From assembly GCF_000686125.1 (NCBI RefSeq), contig NZ_JMMA01000002.1, positions 248,001 to 312,000 on the forward strand: 64,000 nucleotides of DNA, given 5' to 3'. The DNA comes from Ruminococcus sp. NK3A76. Lineage in GTDB: Bacteria > Bacillota > Clostridia > Oscillospirales > Ruminococcaceae. A program made the translations under genes and the position numbers. The first letter of the stretch is position 1. The number at the start of each line of letters is the position of its first letter. A model generated the notes under the pieces. The model saw nothing but the letters and a program-made list of their open reading frames with translations, had not been told where the DNA came from and made no database searches. This document shows, piece after piece, positions 25,505 through 33,829 of this stretch.

Positions 25505-26143
25505 TTACTTAAGGATAACTCTGCCGTCGAGAACGTAAGCTACATTTTCCTCAGCATCGTCATCGTCGTCATCTTCATCGTCTTCATCTTCGTCATCGTC
25601 TTCATCGTCGTCAGACTTTGAGGACTTGCTGCTGCTGCTTTCATCATCATCGTCCTTCGAGCCGAATATCTTGTCGGGGAAAAGCACGAATATATCCACA
25701 GCGATAACTGCAAGAATAAGTATTATAAGGATTATCGGGGCTACCATGCTGCCCTTCTTCTCAGCACCCTGTATCGGCACACCGTTAGGTATGGGGTTCT
25801 GGTCATATGCTGCCTGGGGAACGGGGTTGGGGTTGAACGCAGGCTGCTGTATCGGAGGCTCTGTGAATGCAGGCTTAGGCTGCTCAAACACAGGCTGAGT
25901 CTGCTCTATTACAGGCTCGGGAGCAGGCATCGGAACAGGTGCCGGTGCAGGAGCCGGTGCTGCTGCAACTCTTGTGCCGCAGCCGTTGCAGAATTTAGCA
26001 GTAGGTGAGAGCTCTTTTCCGCAGCTCGGGCAGAAAACAGGTGCTGCCGCAGCAGGAGCTTCTTCTACCTTAGCGCCGCAGCCGCCGCAGAATTTTGTTC
26101 CGTCCTGGAGCTCTGCGCCGCAGTTTTTACAAATAATAGCCAT
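25505..26143 (-). CDS. Double zinc-ribbon membrane protein with acidic tail
   Basis: A 212-residue protein. Two zinc ribbons (CKNCG...CGGCG at about 5-23 and CPSCG...CNGCG at about 38-56) are followed by a Pro/Ala/Gln-rich linker (about 58-130), one membrane helix (about 132-155), a long Asp/Glu/Ser tract (about 163-200) and a short hydrophobic end. The zinc ribbons are probably cytoplasmic and the acidic tail external. The family is widespread in Clostridia with unknown role. It is the third gene of a leftward cluster (26808, 26168, 25505); 24 bp separate it from the lipoprotein gene, so those two are cotranscribed. Confidence 0.8.
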   Translation of the reverse strand: MAIICKNCGAELQDGTKFCGGCGAKVEEAPAAAAPVFCPSCGKELSPTAKFCNGCGTRVAAAPAPAPAPVPMPAPEPVIEQTQPVFEQPKPAFTEPPIQQPAFNPNPVPQAAYDQNPIPNGVPIQGAEKKGSMVAPIILIILILAVIAVDIFVLFPDKIFGSKDDDDESSSSKSSKSDDDEDDDEDEDDEDDDDDDAEENVAYVLDGRVILK

Positions 26144-26167
26144 AACTATCTGTCCTTTCTTAAACTA

Positions 26168-26731
26168 TTAGTCACTTTCATTTTTGCCTGATGCAGTTCT
26201 GACTATCTCAGAGAAAATGCCCTCTTCCGAGATAAAGTCGAAATCGTCCAGCACGCTGCCGTAGATATACCATGTGTTGTTGACTCTTACAACGATCAGC
26301 TCCTTGGTGTCTGAGCGTTTGAGGTTTTTCTGATACAGCTTGAAGTGAACTTCCAGCCTTTCGGCCTTGGTTATCTTTATCCTGCGTGAGAAGTTCTTCA
26401 CATAGTCCTTTTCAAGCGCCTCTATCTCCTTGCTGTCAAGCTCCTTATGGCTCACTATTGATACGGTGAGCTTCTGGCCGCTTGAAGATTCGGGGTAAAG
26501 AAGCTGGATAAAATCCTCATTATAATCCTTCCGGCTTTGAAATTCCTGTTTTGCTGCCGCCGTGAAGCAATCAAGATATCCTCTTTCGTCATATGCCTGC
26601 ATGGTCTGTGCAAGTGTTCTTACGGGCTGCTCATAGTTTACCGACTGCTCTTTTTCCTTGCCGCAGCCCGACAGCATCATCACAAGTGCCAATGCAGCCG
26701 ATAAGCAGATCGCTCTGTTTTGCTTTTTCAT
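26168..26731 (-). CDS. Lipoprotein of the zinc-ribbon cluster
   Basis: The ATG at 26731 is chosen over a TTG 18 bp upstream. The 187-residue product has lipobox LSGC (Cys23) and then a single domain with NTF2/DUF4878-like features: 'TLAQTMQAYDERGYLDCF' near the start and a C-terminal 'VRVNNTWYIYGSVLDDFDF' strand pair, a pattern that resembles the external domain of the 26808 protein. It is probably an extracellular membrane-anchored partner of the two zinc-ribbon proteins. Ribosome site is weak. A terminator lies just upstream, so it may depend on readthrough or its own promoter. Confidence 0.75.
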   Translation of the reverse strand: MKKQNRAICLSAALALVMMLSGCGKEKEQSVNYEQPVRTLAQTMQAYDERGYLDCFTAAAKQEFQSRKDYNEDFIQLLYPESSSGQKLTVSIVSHKELDSKEIEALEKDYVKNFSRRIKITKAERLEVHFKLYQKNLKRSDTKELIVVRVNNTWYIYGSVLDDFDFISEEGIFSEIVRTASGKNESD

Positions 26732-26747
26732 AATACTCTTGTTATTC

Positions 26748-26779
26748 AAAAACAGACGGGAATCACACCCGTCCGTTTT
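26748..26779 (-). terminator. Leftward terminator after 26808 gene
   Basis: On the minus strand AAACGGACGGG and CCCGTCTGTTT pair (one mismatch) around a 7-nt loop and are followed by T5. It separates the upstream zinc-ribbon gene from the other two. Confidence 0.8.
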
Positions 26780-26807
26780 ATCCTTTTAAACTATTTGGTC
26801 TTTAAGA

Positions 26808-27566
26808 TCAGATCTCAGTGTCAACTATGCACCACTGACCGTCTACCTTAGCGCAAGTAAATGTGAGAGTCTTTGTATCCTCATCATCATCGCCCTTGAT
26901 CTTAGCCTTGATCTTAACTTCGTAAGCAGCTGTTACGCTTACGCCCTTAGCATCGTATCTGTCCTTAAGGTCGTCCTCGATATCGTCGACCTTCTTGTCA
27001 GAGAGCTTCTTTTCCTTCTTGATGTCATAAGTGATCTTAGCACCGTCGCCGTAATCGTCTTCAAGAGAATCCTGCATATCCTCTGCGAGATCGCTGAAGT
27101 AATCATCAGCATCGAAATCATCATCGTTATCCTCAAGATACTCGATCCTGCACTCAGGAACAGTCTTCTTGTAAAGATCACCGTCGCCCTTTGTGATAGC
27201 CTTGAAGTAGTTGTCGATAGCGCCCTTGTAGGGGTGAGCGAAGATGAGGTTGAAAAGAACGATTATAACTATTATAGCCACGATAACAATACCGCCGAGA
27301 ACTATAAGAGTAGTCTTGTTGGGGTTAGTCTTAAGGTTCTTGATGTTCTCCATCGAAAGGGATTCCTTAGCCTTGTTGAAGCCTTCCTTTACAGCACCGC
27401 CTGCCTGAGCAGCAGCGTTCTGGAAAGAAGCGCCTGCGTTGCCCTGAGGAGCAGCACCGCCCTGAGGAGCAGCCGAAGGAGCAGAACCTAACTGTGCGCC
27501 GCAGGATGTGCAGAATGTAGCGTTATCATCGAGCTGTGCGCCGCATGATGTACAGAATTTAGCCAT
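26808..27566 (-). CDS. Zinc-ribbon membrane protein with external domain
   Basis: The ATG at 27566 lies behind GGAGGAAAA and gives 252 residues; earlier Met codons lack a ribosome site. Two CTSCGAQL zinc-ribbon halves (about 4-7 and 19-22) form one zinc site. Then come an Ala/Gly/Gln linker, an amphipathic 'AGGAVKEGFNKAKESLSM', a membrane helix (about 85-107), and an external domain starting 'YKGAIDNYFKAITKGDGD' and ending 'CAKVDGQWCIVDTEI'. The latter is an NTF2-like, DUF4878-type fold. Function unknown. It has a consensus leftward promoter at 27635-27663 and its own terminator. Confidence 0.8.
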   Translation of the reverse strand: MAKFCTSCGAQLDDNATFCTSCGAQLGSAPSAAPQGGAAPQGNAGASFQNAAAQAGGAVKEGFNKAKESLSMENIKNLKTNPNKTTLIVLGGIVIVAIIVIIVLFNLIFAHPYKGAIDNYFKAITKGDGDLYKKTVPECRIEYLEDNDDDFDADDYFSDLAEDMQDSLEDDYGDGAKITYDIKKEKKLSDKKVDDIEDDLKDRYDAKGVSVTAAYEVKIKAKIKGDDDEDTKTLTFTCAKVDGQWCIVDTEI

Positions 27567-27634
27567 ATTGTTTTCCTCCATATAATCAATAGTATTCAAA
27601 GCTTTGCTTTGTTATAAATATTACTACATTTATA

Positions 27635-27663
27635 ATAATATAATATAAAAATGCTTTTGTCAA
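27635..27663 (-). promoter_or_regulatory. Leftward sigma-A promoter
   Basis: On the minus strand TTGACA (27658-27663), 17-bp spacer, TATTAT (27635-27640), driving the zinc-ribbon gene at 26808-27566. Confidence 0.8.
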
Positions 27664-27726
27664 TAGGTTTTACGTTTTTTGGCTATGCCCAAATCAAATT
27701 TTAGCGATTTTAAGCAAATAAGTCTC

Positions 27727-28884
27727 TCAGAACACTGCAATTTCAGCATTATTGCTCATAATCACTCTCGGCACTCTTGACGATATGCCGCACACTATCT
27801 CGTAGCCGATAGTCCCCGTCATATCGGCGATATCATCGGCTGTTATCTGCTCGCTGCCGCTTTTGCCGATAAGTATCGCATAGCCGCCCACCTGAGCGTC
27901 TTCTATATCTGTCACATCGCACATGAACTGGTCCATGCACACCCTGCCGGTTATGGGGGCTTTTTTGCCGTTTATGAGCACATAGCCCTTGTTTGACAGA
28001 GCTCTCGGATAGCCGTCTGCATAGCCGCAGGTTATCGTTGCAAGGCGTGTAGGCTTGTCTGCCGTGTATGTCCTGCCGTAGCTGACCTGAGTTCCGGGCT
28101 CGACTGTCTTTATCATGGATATCGTTGCTCTGAGCGTCATTACAGGTGCAAGCTCAAACGGCACCGGCTTTGCGGTGTTAGGCATCAGCCCGTAGAGGAT
28201 GATACCGAGCCTTGCGAGACTGCTGCGTGGGTCGTTTCTGTATACGCCTGCCGCCGAGTTCATAAAGTGCGAGTGCTTAAGTGTCAGCCCACGCTTTTTA
28301 AGCTCCTCGGTGACATCGAGTATCTTCTGCTGCTGCATATCAGAGTATGCATAGTTGTCCTCACCGTCCGAGTCGGCAACGGCGAAGTGTGTGAACACGC
28401 CCTCCAAGGCTATATTCTCAAGCCCACTTATCTTTTCTATCTCGTCAGCACATTCGCTCACACTGCCACGAACGCCTATCCTTGTCATGCCGGTGTCTAT
28501 GGCACAGTGGCACCTTATCTTTTTGCCGCCGGACTTTTCATCAAGTGCCCTGGCGTAGGAGTATTCGGTGAGCGCCTGTATTATATCGTACTTTGCAAGG
28601 TTCTTGGCTTCGTCGGGGCAGGTGTAGCCGAGAATGAGTATATCACCCTTTATGCCGCAGTCACGCAGCCTTATCGCCTCGGTGATGTTTGACACGGCAA
28701 AGTATCTTATCCCGTGCTTTTGCTGTAGGTAGGGAACTATCGCCCTGTCACAGTGGCCGTAGCATGAAGCCTTCACGACACACATCAGCTCTGTGCCTTC
28801 TTTTAAGTATGTCCGGTAGTTTTCTAAGTTGCGGCTCACAGCATCAAGGTCGATGACTGCTTCGCAGCGTTTTAAATAATCCAT
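27727..28884 (-). CDS. alr: Alanine racemase
   Basis: A 385-residue PLP enzyme that makes D-alanine for peptidoglycan. The PLP lysine is Lys38 in VVKASCYGHC, where most homologues read VVKADAYGHG, so the loop is somewhat unusual. The catalytic Tyr lies in VSYGRTY, and RVCMDQFMCDVT matches the conserved C-terminal motif. Barrel and beta domains are complete. Ribosome site GAGTGAAAG precedes the ATG, and a MITE copy ends 28 bp upstream. The promoter must lie within or beyond that element; I could not place one. Confidence 0.94.
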   Translation of the reverse strand: MDYLKRCEAVIDLDAVSRNLENYRTYLKEGTELMCVVKASCYGHCDRAIVPYLQQKHGIRYFAVSNITEAIRLRDCGIKGDILILGYTCPDEAKNLAKYDIIQALTEYSYARALDEKSGGKKIRCHCAIDTGMTRIGVRGSVSECADEIEKISGLENIALEGVFTHFAVADSDGEDNYAYSDMQQQKILDVTEELKKRGLTLKHSHFMNSAAGVYRNDPRSSLARLGIILYGLMPNTAKPVPFELAPVMTLRATISMIKTVEPGTQVSYGRTYTADKPTRLATITCGYADGYPRALSNKGYVLINGKKAPITGRVCMDQFMCDVTDIEDAQVGGYAILIGKSGSEQITADDIADMTGTIGYEIVCGISSRVPRVIMSNNAEIAVF

Positions 28885-28911
28885 TTTGCTTTCACTCTTT
28901 TCGATTTATTT

Positions 28912-29088
28912 TAGGCAATACCGCACAAAGACCGCCTGAAGGCTTTGTACGCAACTTACTTGCATCTTTTCCGTCATATTACACATTTTTTCCTTGAAAT
29001 ACGGTAGTATTCCTTCGGAAAATCTGTGCAATCTGACGAAAAAGCTGACTGCGCAATTTGCGCACAATCTTCGTGCGGTGTTGCCTTT
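28912..29088 (+). mobile_element. MITE-like palindromic element, full copy
   Basis: Almost identical to 14881 and 25321 but with AATACCGCAC at its left tip. It separates divergent alr (leftward) and the SLOG-family gene (rightward) and lies in the alr 5' region. A hairpin TTGCCGCA/TGCGGCAA (29089-29110) adjoins its right end. Confidence 0.9.
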
Positions 29089-29138
29089 ATTGCCGCAAAT
29101 ATCTGCGGCAAAAAAGTGCTTTTTTGGGAGATTTGCTA

Positions 29139-29167
29139 TTGAAATGAATAAAAAAATGTGATATAAT
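29139..29167 (+). promoter_or_regulatory. Sigma-A promoter
   Basis: TTGAAA (29139-29144), 17-bp spacer, TATAAT (29162-29167), before the gene at 29214. Confidence 0.75.
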
Positions 29168-29213
29168 AACATTGTATGCAGTTTTTGTGCTTGTCGCTGG
29201 AGGTGTATCTAAG

Positions 29214-29786
29214 ATGAATGATGTTTTTCCGACACTCACTCTTTCAGACCTCGATATCAGCAGGACCTGCTGCTTTTCCGGACACCGCAGCATCAAGCTG
29301 CCCGGCGAGGGCGACAGGGACAATGCAGGCATGAAGCGCCTTGAAAGCACCCTTGAAATGGAGATATACAAGCTCATTCAGGAAAAGGGCATCAGGTATT
29401 TCATATCCGGCATGGCGAACGGTGTTGACCTTATCTGCGCCGAAGCCGTGGTAAGGCTCGCAAGCACCTCCTGCCCGGGGGCAAAGCTCATCTGCGCTAT
29501 ACCTTATCTCGGCCAGATGTCTGAGATGCGCAGCCCGAGAGATAAATATATCTATTCCATGATAGAGCAGAGCAGCTACAGGTCGGTCATCCTTGCCGAA
29601 GGCTATCACAAGGAATGCTACAAGGAACGCAACAGGTTCATGGTGGATAACTCCTCCTGCCTGCTCGCAGTATATAAGCCCTCATTAAAGGGCTCAGGCA
29701 CTTTTCAGACTATGAATTATGCAAAGACTCAGGGGCTCGATATCCGGGCCATAGACCTTGACAAGAACCCGCAGTTTTATTCATGA
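29214..29786 (+). CDS. DUF1273/YpsA-like SLOG-family protein
   Basis: The ATG at 29214 follows GGAGGTG by 8 bp; the product has 190 residues. CCFSGHR near the N terminus, ISGMANGVD (about 71-79) and RNRFMVDNSS (about 143-152) are the signature of DUF1273 proteins, which have a Rossmann-like SLOG fold predicted to bind a nucleotide or nucleotide-derived ligand. Bacillus YpsA belongs to this family and affects cell division. No enzymatic reaction is established. It is monocistronic or leads into the LCP-like gene 97 bp later. Confidence 0.85.
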   Translation: MNDVFPTLTLSDLDISRTCCFSGHRSIKLPGEGDRDNAGMKRLESTLEMEIYKLIQEKGIRYFISGMANGVDLICAEAVVRLASTSCPGAKLICAIPYLGQMSEMRSPRDKYIYSMIEQSSYRSVILAEGYHKECYKERNRFMVDNSSCLLAVYKPSLKGSGTFQTMNYAKTQGLDIRAIDLDKNPQFYS

Positions 29787-29883
29787 TTATATTTTACAAC
29801 TTTTTTCATAAAATTTCAAGCCTTGAACGGTCTGTTTGAAATTTTTTTTACTGATACCGCCAGAAAGGGGAATACTATATAAA

Positions 29884-30843
29884 ATGTCCAAAAAAACAAC
29901 CAAGAAGAAAAAGAAAAGATCTCAGGCGCCGATAGCGCTGGTATACTTTGCAGCACTTTGTGCCTGCCTTGTAGTTGTGGGCGCACTGGTGATATCCGTC
30001 TTCCAGAAGTTTGATATTCTCTCTTTCGGAAAGAATGACTCCGAGACGTATGAGGGCTATACCTCAGACGACTGCACGACGATACTCTTTGCAAGGATAA
30101 ATTCAAAGAACGTGCTGCACGATATGCTCGTCTACAGGCTCGACCCCACAAAGGATAAGATCTATATCGTGCCTGTTACGCCGTATATGCTCGATGAGAC
30201 TACCGGCAAGACGCTCAAGCAGACGCTTGACGGCGGCGATATGCACCAGCTCGCAGCGGCAGTCGGCAGATGCTTAGGTGTTGAGATACCTTACTATATG
30301 ACAGTGAGCAACGGCTCGTTTGACAGCATATGCGACCAGTTCGGCGGATATACCTACACAGCACAGGAGGATCTGTATTACCTCTCGGGCGACAAGGACA
30401 CCGAAAAGAACGATGTCACCATAAAGAAGGGCAGCACGCTCAACCTTATGGGCAGGCAGATAAGGCTCGTTATGACCTACCCTGTGTTCTCAGAGGGCAG
30501 GCAGGGCAATGTCAGGTTCATGGCATCTGCTTTCGAGACTATGATAGCAAGTGCATTCGCACTGCCGGATTCGACAAAGGGCGATATAGACATCATCTAT
30601 AACTTCGCCAAGAAGAAATCCGACACAAACTATACGGACGATGATTTCAGAAAGATGAAGACAGTGCTCATAGAGATGCTCGGCAGGGGCGTATCGCCTG
30701 CAATGAGCTTAACACCTACAGGCACATGGAATGATGACGAATCGCAGTTCGTTGTCGATCAGTCCTTCAAGGATGAGCTGGAAAAGCAGTTCACCCCTGA
30801 GGTAATGGCAAAGAAGAAAGACGACAGCAGCGAAAAGCGCTGA
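29884..30843 (+). CDS. LytR-CpsA-Psr-like membrane protein
   Basis: The ATG at 29884 lies behind GAAAGGGG and gives 319 residues. A very basic cytoplasmic N terminus (KKTTKKKKKR), one membrane helix (about 20-42) and an extracellular domain follow. The segment 'LGVEIPYYMTVSNGSFDSI' with 'FGGYTYTAQEDL' recalls the LCP fold, which attaches polymers to peptidoglycan from lipid carriers. The canonical first Asp/Arg motifs are not obvious, so it may be a diverged or non-catalytic LCP relative. It precedes a PII-like gene by 30 bp, likely in one transcript. Confidence 0.65.
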   Translation: MSKKTTKKKKKRSQAPIALVYFAALCACLVVVGALVISVFQKFDILSFGKNDSETYEGYTSDDCTTILFARINSKNVLHDMLVYRLDPTKDKIYIVPVTPYMLDETTGKTLKQTLDGGDMHQLAAAVGRCLGVEIPYYMTVSNGSFDSICDQFGGYTYTAQEDLYYLSGDKDTEKNDVTIKKGSTLNLMGRQIRLVMTYPVFSEGRQGNVRFMASAFETMIASAFALPDSTKGDIDIIYNFAKKKSDTNYTDDDFRKMKTVLIEMLGRGVSPAMSLTPTGTWNDDESQFVVDQSFKDELEKQFTPEVMAKKKDDSSEKR

Positions 30844-30873
30844 TAAGAATACTCGCCCTACAGGAGGCACGTT

Positions 30874-31311
30874 ATGAAGCTGATGGTAATAATCCTTAAC
30901 AGAATAGATGCGCTCGAATCACTGCTCGAGGGGCTCTCCTCGGTCGGTGTCGGCGGTGCTACCATAATCGAATCCTCCGGTATGGCAATGACACTGTCAA
31001 GGCTTGAGAGCAGCGTGCTCTCGGCATCTATCAGGAGCCTTTTCAGCGGCGACGAGGATAACCGCACGATATTCTCGGTAATAAGAGACGACCAGCTCGA
31101 CACAGTCAGAAAAGTCGTCTATAAGACGGTCGGCGACCTTTCAAAGCCGAACACCGGTATCCTCTTTACCATACCTCTCGATTTCGTAGAGGGCACCAAG
31201 AAGGGCAGGAAAAAGCCGGGGGACAAGCCCGAGGCCGAGGCAAAGCCCGAGCCTGACAAGCAGGCAGGCGAGGCAGATAAGGCGGAGGAAAAACCGGAAA
31301 AAACAAGCTGA
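30874..31311 (+). CDS. PII-like (GlnB-fold) protein with charged tail
   Basis: The first 105 of 145 residues look like a PII/CutA-type ferredoxin-like fold: 'MKLMVIILNRIDALESLLEGL', 'GVGGATIIESSGM' in the usual GGxT position, and a final beta strand. The last 35 residues are Lys/Glu/Pro/Ala low complexity. No Tyr-containing T-loop or ammonium transporter is visible, so nitrogen sensing is not implied. PII-like proteins bind varied ligands. GGAGGCACGTT precedes the ATG. It is probably cotranscribed with the LCP-like gene. Confidence 0.7.
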   Translation: MKLMVIILNRIDALESLLEGLSSVGVGGATIIESSGMAMTLSRLESSVLSASIRSLFSGDEDNRTIFSVIRDDQLDTVRKVVYKTVGDLSKPNTGILFTIPLDFVEGTKKGRKKPGDKPEAEAKPEPDKQAGEADKAEEKPEKTS

Positions 31312-31377
31312 TATAAGAATGTTTACTTTGCGTTAAATAAAAATTCAAAAACCAGCTTGAAAAATACGATTATTCGC

Positions 31378-31406
31378 TTGCAAATGCCGGGCAGTTGTGG
31401 TATAAT
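31378..31406 (+). promoter_or_regulatory. Promoter of the rimP-infB-truB operon
   Basis: TTGCAA (31378-31383), 17-bp spacer, TATAAT (31401-31406). A leader of about 110 nt follows. Confidence 0.8.
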
Positions 31407-31426
31407 ATTTATGATATCTTTAGTAG

Positions 31427-31464
31427 AAAGGCTGGAACTTGACTTCCGGTCTTTTGATTTTGTA
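31427..31464 (+). promoter_or_regulatory. Leader hairpin with T-rich tail, possible attenuator
   Basis: AAAGGCTGGAA (31427-31437) and TTCCGGTCTTT (31444-31454) pair over 11 positions with G-U pairs, followed by TGATTTTG. Its place between the promoter and rimP, in an operon that encodes NusA, suggests attenuation control. An alternative is a simple 5' stabiliser. Confidence 0.5.
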
Positions 31465-31520
31465 TGGGTTATTTTTGCGGTGCTTAAGTCATGTGCCGCC
31501 GGAGAGAAATGGGGAATTCA

Positions 31521-32012
31521 ATGGAAAAGAAGAATACGGCAGCTCTTGTCAGAGAGCTCGCACAGCCGATATGCGACGAGCTGGGGCTGTTTTTGTGGGA
31601 CGTAAGGTATGAAAAGGAAGGCTCGAGCTTTTACCTTCGTGTGTTTATCGACAGCGACGACGGCATCTCGATAGAAGACTGCGAGAATGTCACAAGGCCG
31701 CTGAGCAAGGCGCTCGATGAGGCTGACCCGATAAAGGAGCAGTATGTGCTCGAAGTCGGCTCGCCGGGGCTCGGCAGAGAACTCAGGCGCCCTGAGCATT
31801 TTGAAGCCTGCATAGGCGATGCGCTCAAAGTCAAGCTCATACGCCCTGCGGCGGACGGAAGAAAGGAATTCATAGTCGGGCTTGATTCGTATGACAAGGA
31901 AAAGATATACGGCCATGAGACTGACGATGACGGCAATGTGCTCGACCCTATAGAGATAAAGATAAGCGACTGCGCTTATATAAAACTGTATGACGACAAT
32001 GACCTGTTCTGA
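31521..32012 (+). CDS. rimP: Ribosome maturation factor RimP
   Basis: The ATG at 31521 follows GGGG by 6 bp and gives 163 residues. RimP assists 30S subunit assembly. The family markers are visible: FYLRVFIDSDDGISIEDC in the N-terminal domain, then the YVLEVGSPGLGRELRRPEHF block (about residues 74-93), and a C-terminal Sm-like barrel. It is first in the classical rimP-nusA-rnpM-ylxQ-infB cluster. Confidence 0.95.
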   Translation: MEKKNTAALVRELAQPICDELGLFLWDVRYEKEGSSFYLRVFIDSDDGISIEDCENVTRPLSKALDEADPIKEQYVLEVGSPGLGRELRRPEHFEACIGDALKVKLIRPAADGRKEFIVGLDSYDKEKIYGHETDDDGNVLDPIEIKISDCAYIKLYDDNDLF

Positions 32013-32053
32013 CGGGTGATAAAGATATAATCAATTAGGAGGAATTTGGAAAA

Positions 32054-33184
32054 ATGAACAACGATTTTTTTGACGCTCTGTCAACACTCGAAACGGATAA
32101 CCACATTGATGCCGAGGTGCTTATCGAAAAGATACAGGCCGGTATTATAATGGCAATAAAGAAGGATTATCCCGGCAGTGAGAATATCAATGTGACTATC
32201 GACCCGGCAGCAGGCAAGTTTGAGATGAAGATACTTAAGGAAGTGGTCGAGGGTGAGCCTGAGGATCCTGCAAACCAGATATCTCTTGACGAGGCGCTGA
32301 CGATAAGCAAGCGTGCAAGAGTGGGCGGCACGGTCGAGATAAAGCTCAACTCCGCTAAATTCGGCAGAGTTGCTGCTATGGCTGCAAAGCAGTCGATAAG
32401 AAACGACATCAAGAGAATTGAAAAGGAAAGACTGATAGCTCAGTATTCCGACAAGGCCAAGGAGTGTATCTCGGCAACAGTCGAGAAGGTCGAGCCTGAG
32501 ACACTCAATGCTATACTCGTTATCGACAAGAACGATGCAAACAACAGAAATGAGATATTCCTCTCACGCAGAGAGCAGATACCCGGCGAGGTGCTTCGCC
32601 CGGGCGATATCATAAAGGTATATGTAGTCGGCGTTTCCGACCCTGACAAGAGATTTACCGTAAAGATATCAAGAACACACAAGGACCTTGTAAAGAGACT
32701 TTTCGAGCTTGAGGTTCCTGAGATATATGACGGAACAGTTGAGATAAAGGCTATATCAAGAGTAGCCGGCTCACGCTCGAAGATGGCAGTATGGAGCAAT
32801 GACCCGAACGTAGATGCAGTAGGTGCCTGCATAGGCCCGAGACGTTCGAGGATACAGAATGTAGTAAACGAGCTCAAGGGCGAGAAGATAGACATCATCG
32901 GCTACAGCGAGAACGATGAGGAATTCATCGCAATGGCACTTGCCCCCGCAGAGGTCACAAAGGTAGAGATACTTGATGATGACCCCGAGGTAAAGGCTTG
33001 CAGAGTAACAGTCCCCAACAGGCAGCTCTCGCTTGCTATAGGCAATAAGGGACAGAATGCTAAGCTTGCTAACCTTCTTACGGGCTATAAGATAGATATA
33101 GTTCCCGAGGAGCCTGACCTTGCGGATATGAAGCCCCGTGAGGAAAAGGTGACTGACGAGGAGCCGGAGGAGGACGAGGAGTAA
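32054..33184 (+). CDS. nusA: Transcription termination/antitermination factor NusA
   Basis: A 376-residue NusA. An N-terminal RNA-polymerase-binding domain (about 1-125) is followed by an S1 domain (about 135-200) and two KH domains, with the KH signatures VGACIGPRRSRI and AIGNKGQNAKLA. The acidic C terminus (TDEEPEEDEE) is typical of Firmicutes, which lack the Escherichia AR repeats. It binds paused polymerase and modulates pausing, termination and rRNA antitermination. AGGAGGAATTT precedes the ATG. Confidence 0.96.
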   Translation: MNNDFFDALSTLETDNHIDAEVLIEKIQAGIIMAIKKDYPGSENINVTIDPAAGKFEMKILKEVVEGEPEDPANQISLDEALTISKRARVGGTVEIKLNSAKFGRVAAMAAKQSIRNDIKRIEKERLIAQYSDKAKECISATVEKVEPETLNAILVIDKNDANNRNEIFLSRREQIPGEVLRPGDIIKVYVVGVSDPDKRFTVKISRTHKDLVKRLFELEVPEIYDGTVEIKAISRVAGSRSKMAVWSNDPNVDAVGACIGPRRSRIQNVVNELKGEKIDIIGYSENDEEFIAMALAPAEVTKVEILDDDPEVKACRVTVPNRQLSLAIGNKGQNAKLANLLTGYKIDIVPEEPDLADMKPREEKVTDEEPEEDEE

Positions 33185-33214
33185 GCCCGTATCTGAATCT
33201 GAGGAGTGACCGCT

Positions 33215-33484
33215 ATGAAAGTTAAAAAGATACCTATGAGAATGTGCCTCGGCTGCGGTGAGATGAAGCCGAAAAGAGAGCTTATAAGGATAGTAAAGCC
33301 GGCCGAGGGCGAGATAAGCCTTGACCTGACAGGCAAGAAAAACGGCAGAGGCGCATATATATGCAGGAGTGCAGATTGCTTAAGGCTCGCAAGGAAAGCA
33401 AGGAAGCTCGAAAAGAGCTTTCAGTGCAGGATAGACGATGCGGTGTACGACAGCATGGAAAGTGAGCTGACGGAGAATGAGTAA
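33215..33484 (+). CDS. rnpM: RnpM/YlxR (DUF448) RNA-binding protein
   Basis: The ATG at 33215 lies behind GAGGAG and gives 89 residues. RMCLGCGEMKPKRELIRIV and GRGAYICRSADCLRLA are the DUF448 signatures, with a basic RNA-binding surface. In Bacillus the homologue binds RNase P RNA and modulates its activity. The gene overlaps ylxQ by 8 bp, as is usual for this cluster. Confidence 0.93.
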   Translation: MKVKKIPMRMCLGCGEMKPKRELIRIVKPAEGEISLDLTGKKNGRGAYICRSADCLRLARKARKLEKSFQCRIDDAVYDSMESELTENE

Positions 33485-33812
33485 AAACATTATGGGGCTC
33501 GTGACCATGTGCCGCAGGGCAGGAAAGCTGAGCCTCGGCCTTGATATGGCAAAGGAGGCCTGCAAAAACGGCACGGCCTTCGGGTGCGCCGCAGCAAGCG
33601 ACCTGTCGCCAAAGTCGCTTAAGGAGCTGAAATACGTCTGCTATAAGAATGAAGTTCCCCTTTATTCACTGGGGCTCACGATGGACGAGGTCTGGCAGGA
33701 GCTCGGAAAGCGTGCAGGTATCATGGCGGTAAACGACAAGGGCTTCTGGAAGGCGCTCACAAAGAGCCTTCAGCCCATAGAAATAGATGAAAATGAATTC
33801 TACAGCATATAA
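33477..33812 (+). CDS. ylxQ: L7Ae-family RNA-binding protein YlxQ
   Basis: A 111-residue L7Ae/L30e-fold protein. '[18 protein letters not shown]' and '[14 protein letters not shown]' match the family. Such proteins recognise kink-turn RNAs. It starts inside the end of the rnpM gene and precedes infB by 17 bp. No catalytic role is expected. Confidence 0.9.
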   Translation: MSKNIMGLVTMCRRAGKLSLGLDMAKEACKNGTAFGCAAASDLSPKSLKELKYVCYKNEVPLYSLGLTMDEVWQELGKRAGIMAVNDKGFWKALTKSLQPIEIDENEFYSI

Positions 33813-33829
33813 GATTTGAGGAGGACACA

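Noticed and set aside
30874-31311. Nitrogen-regulatory PII (GlnB) assignment
   Set aside because: It has the fold-like pattern but lacks the T-loop Tyr signature and an amtB neighbour, so only 'PII-like' is supported.
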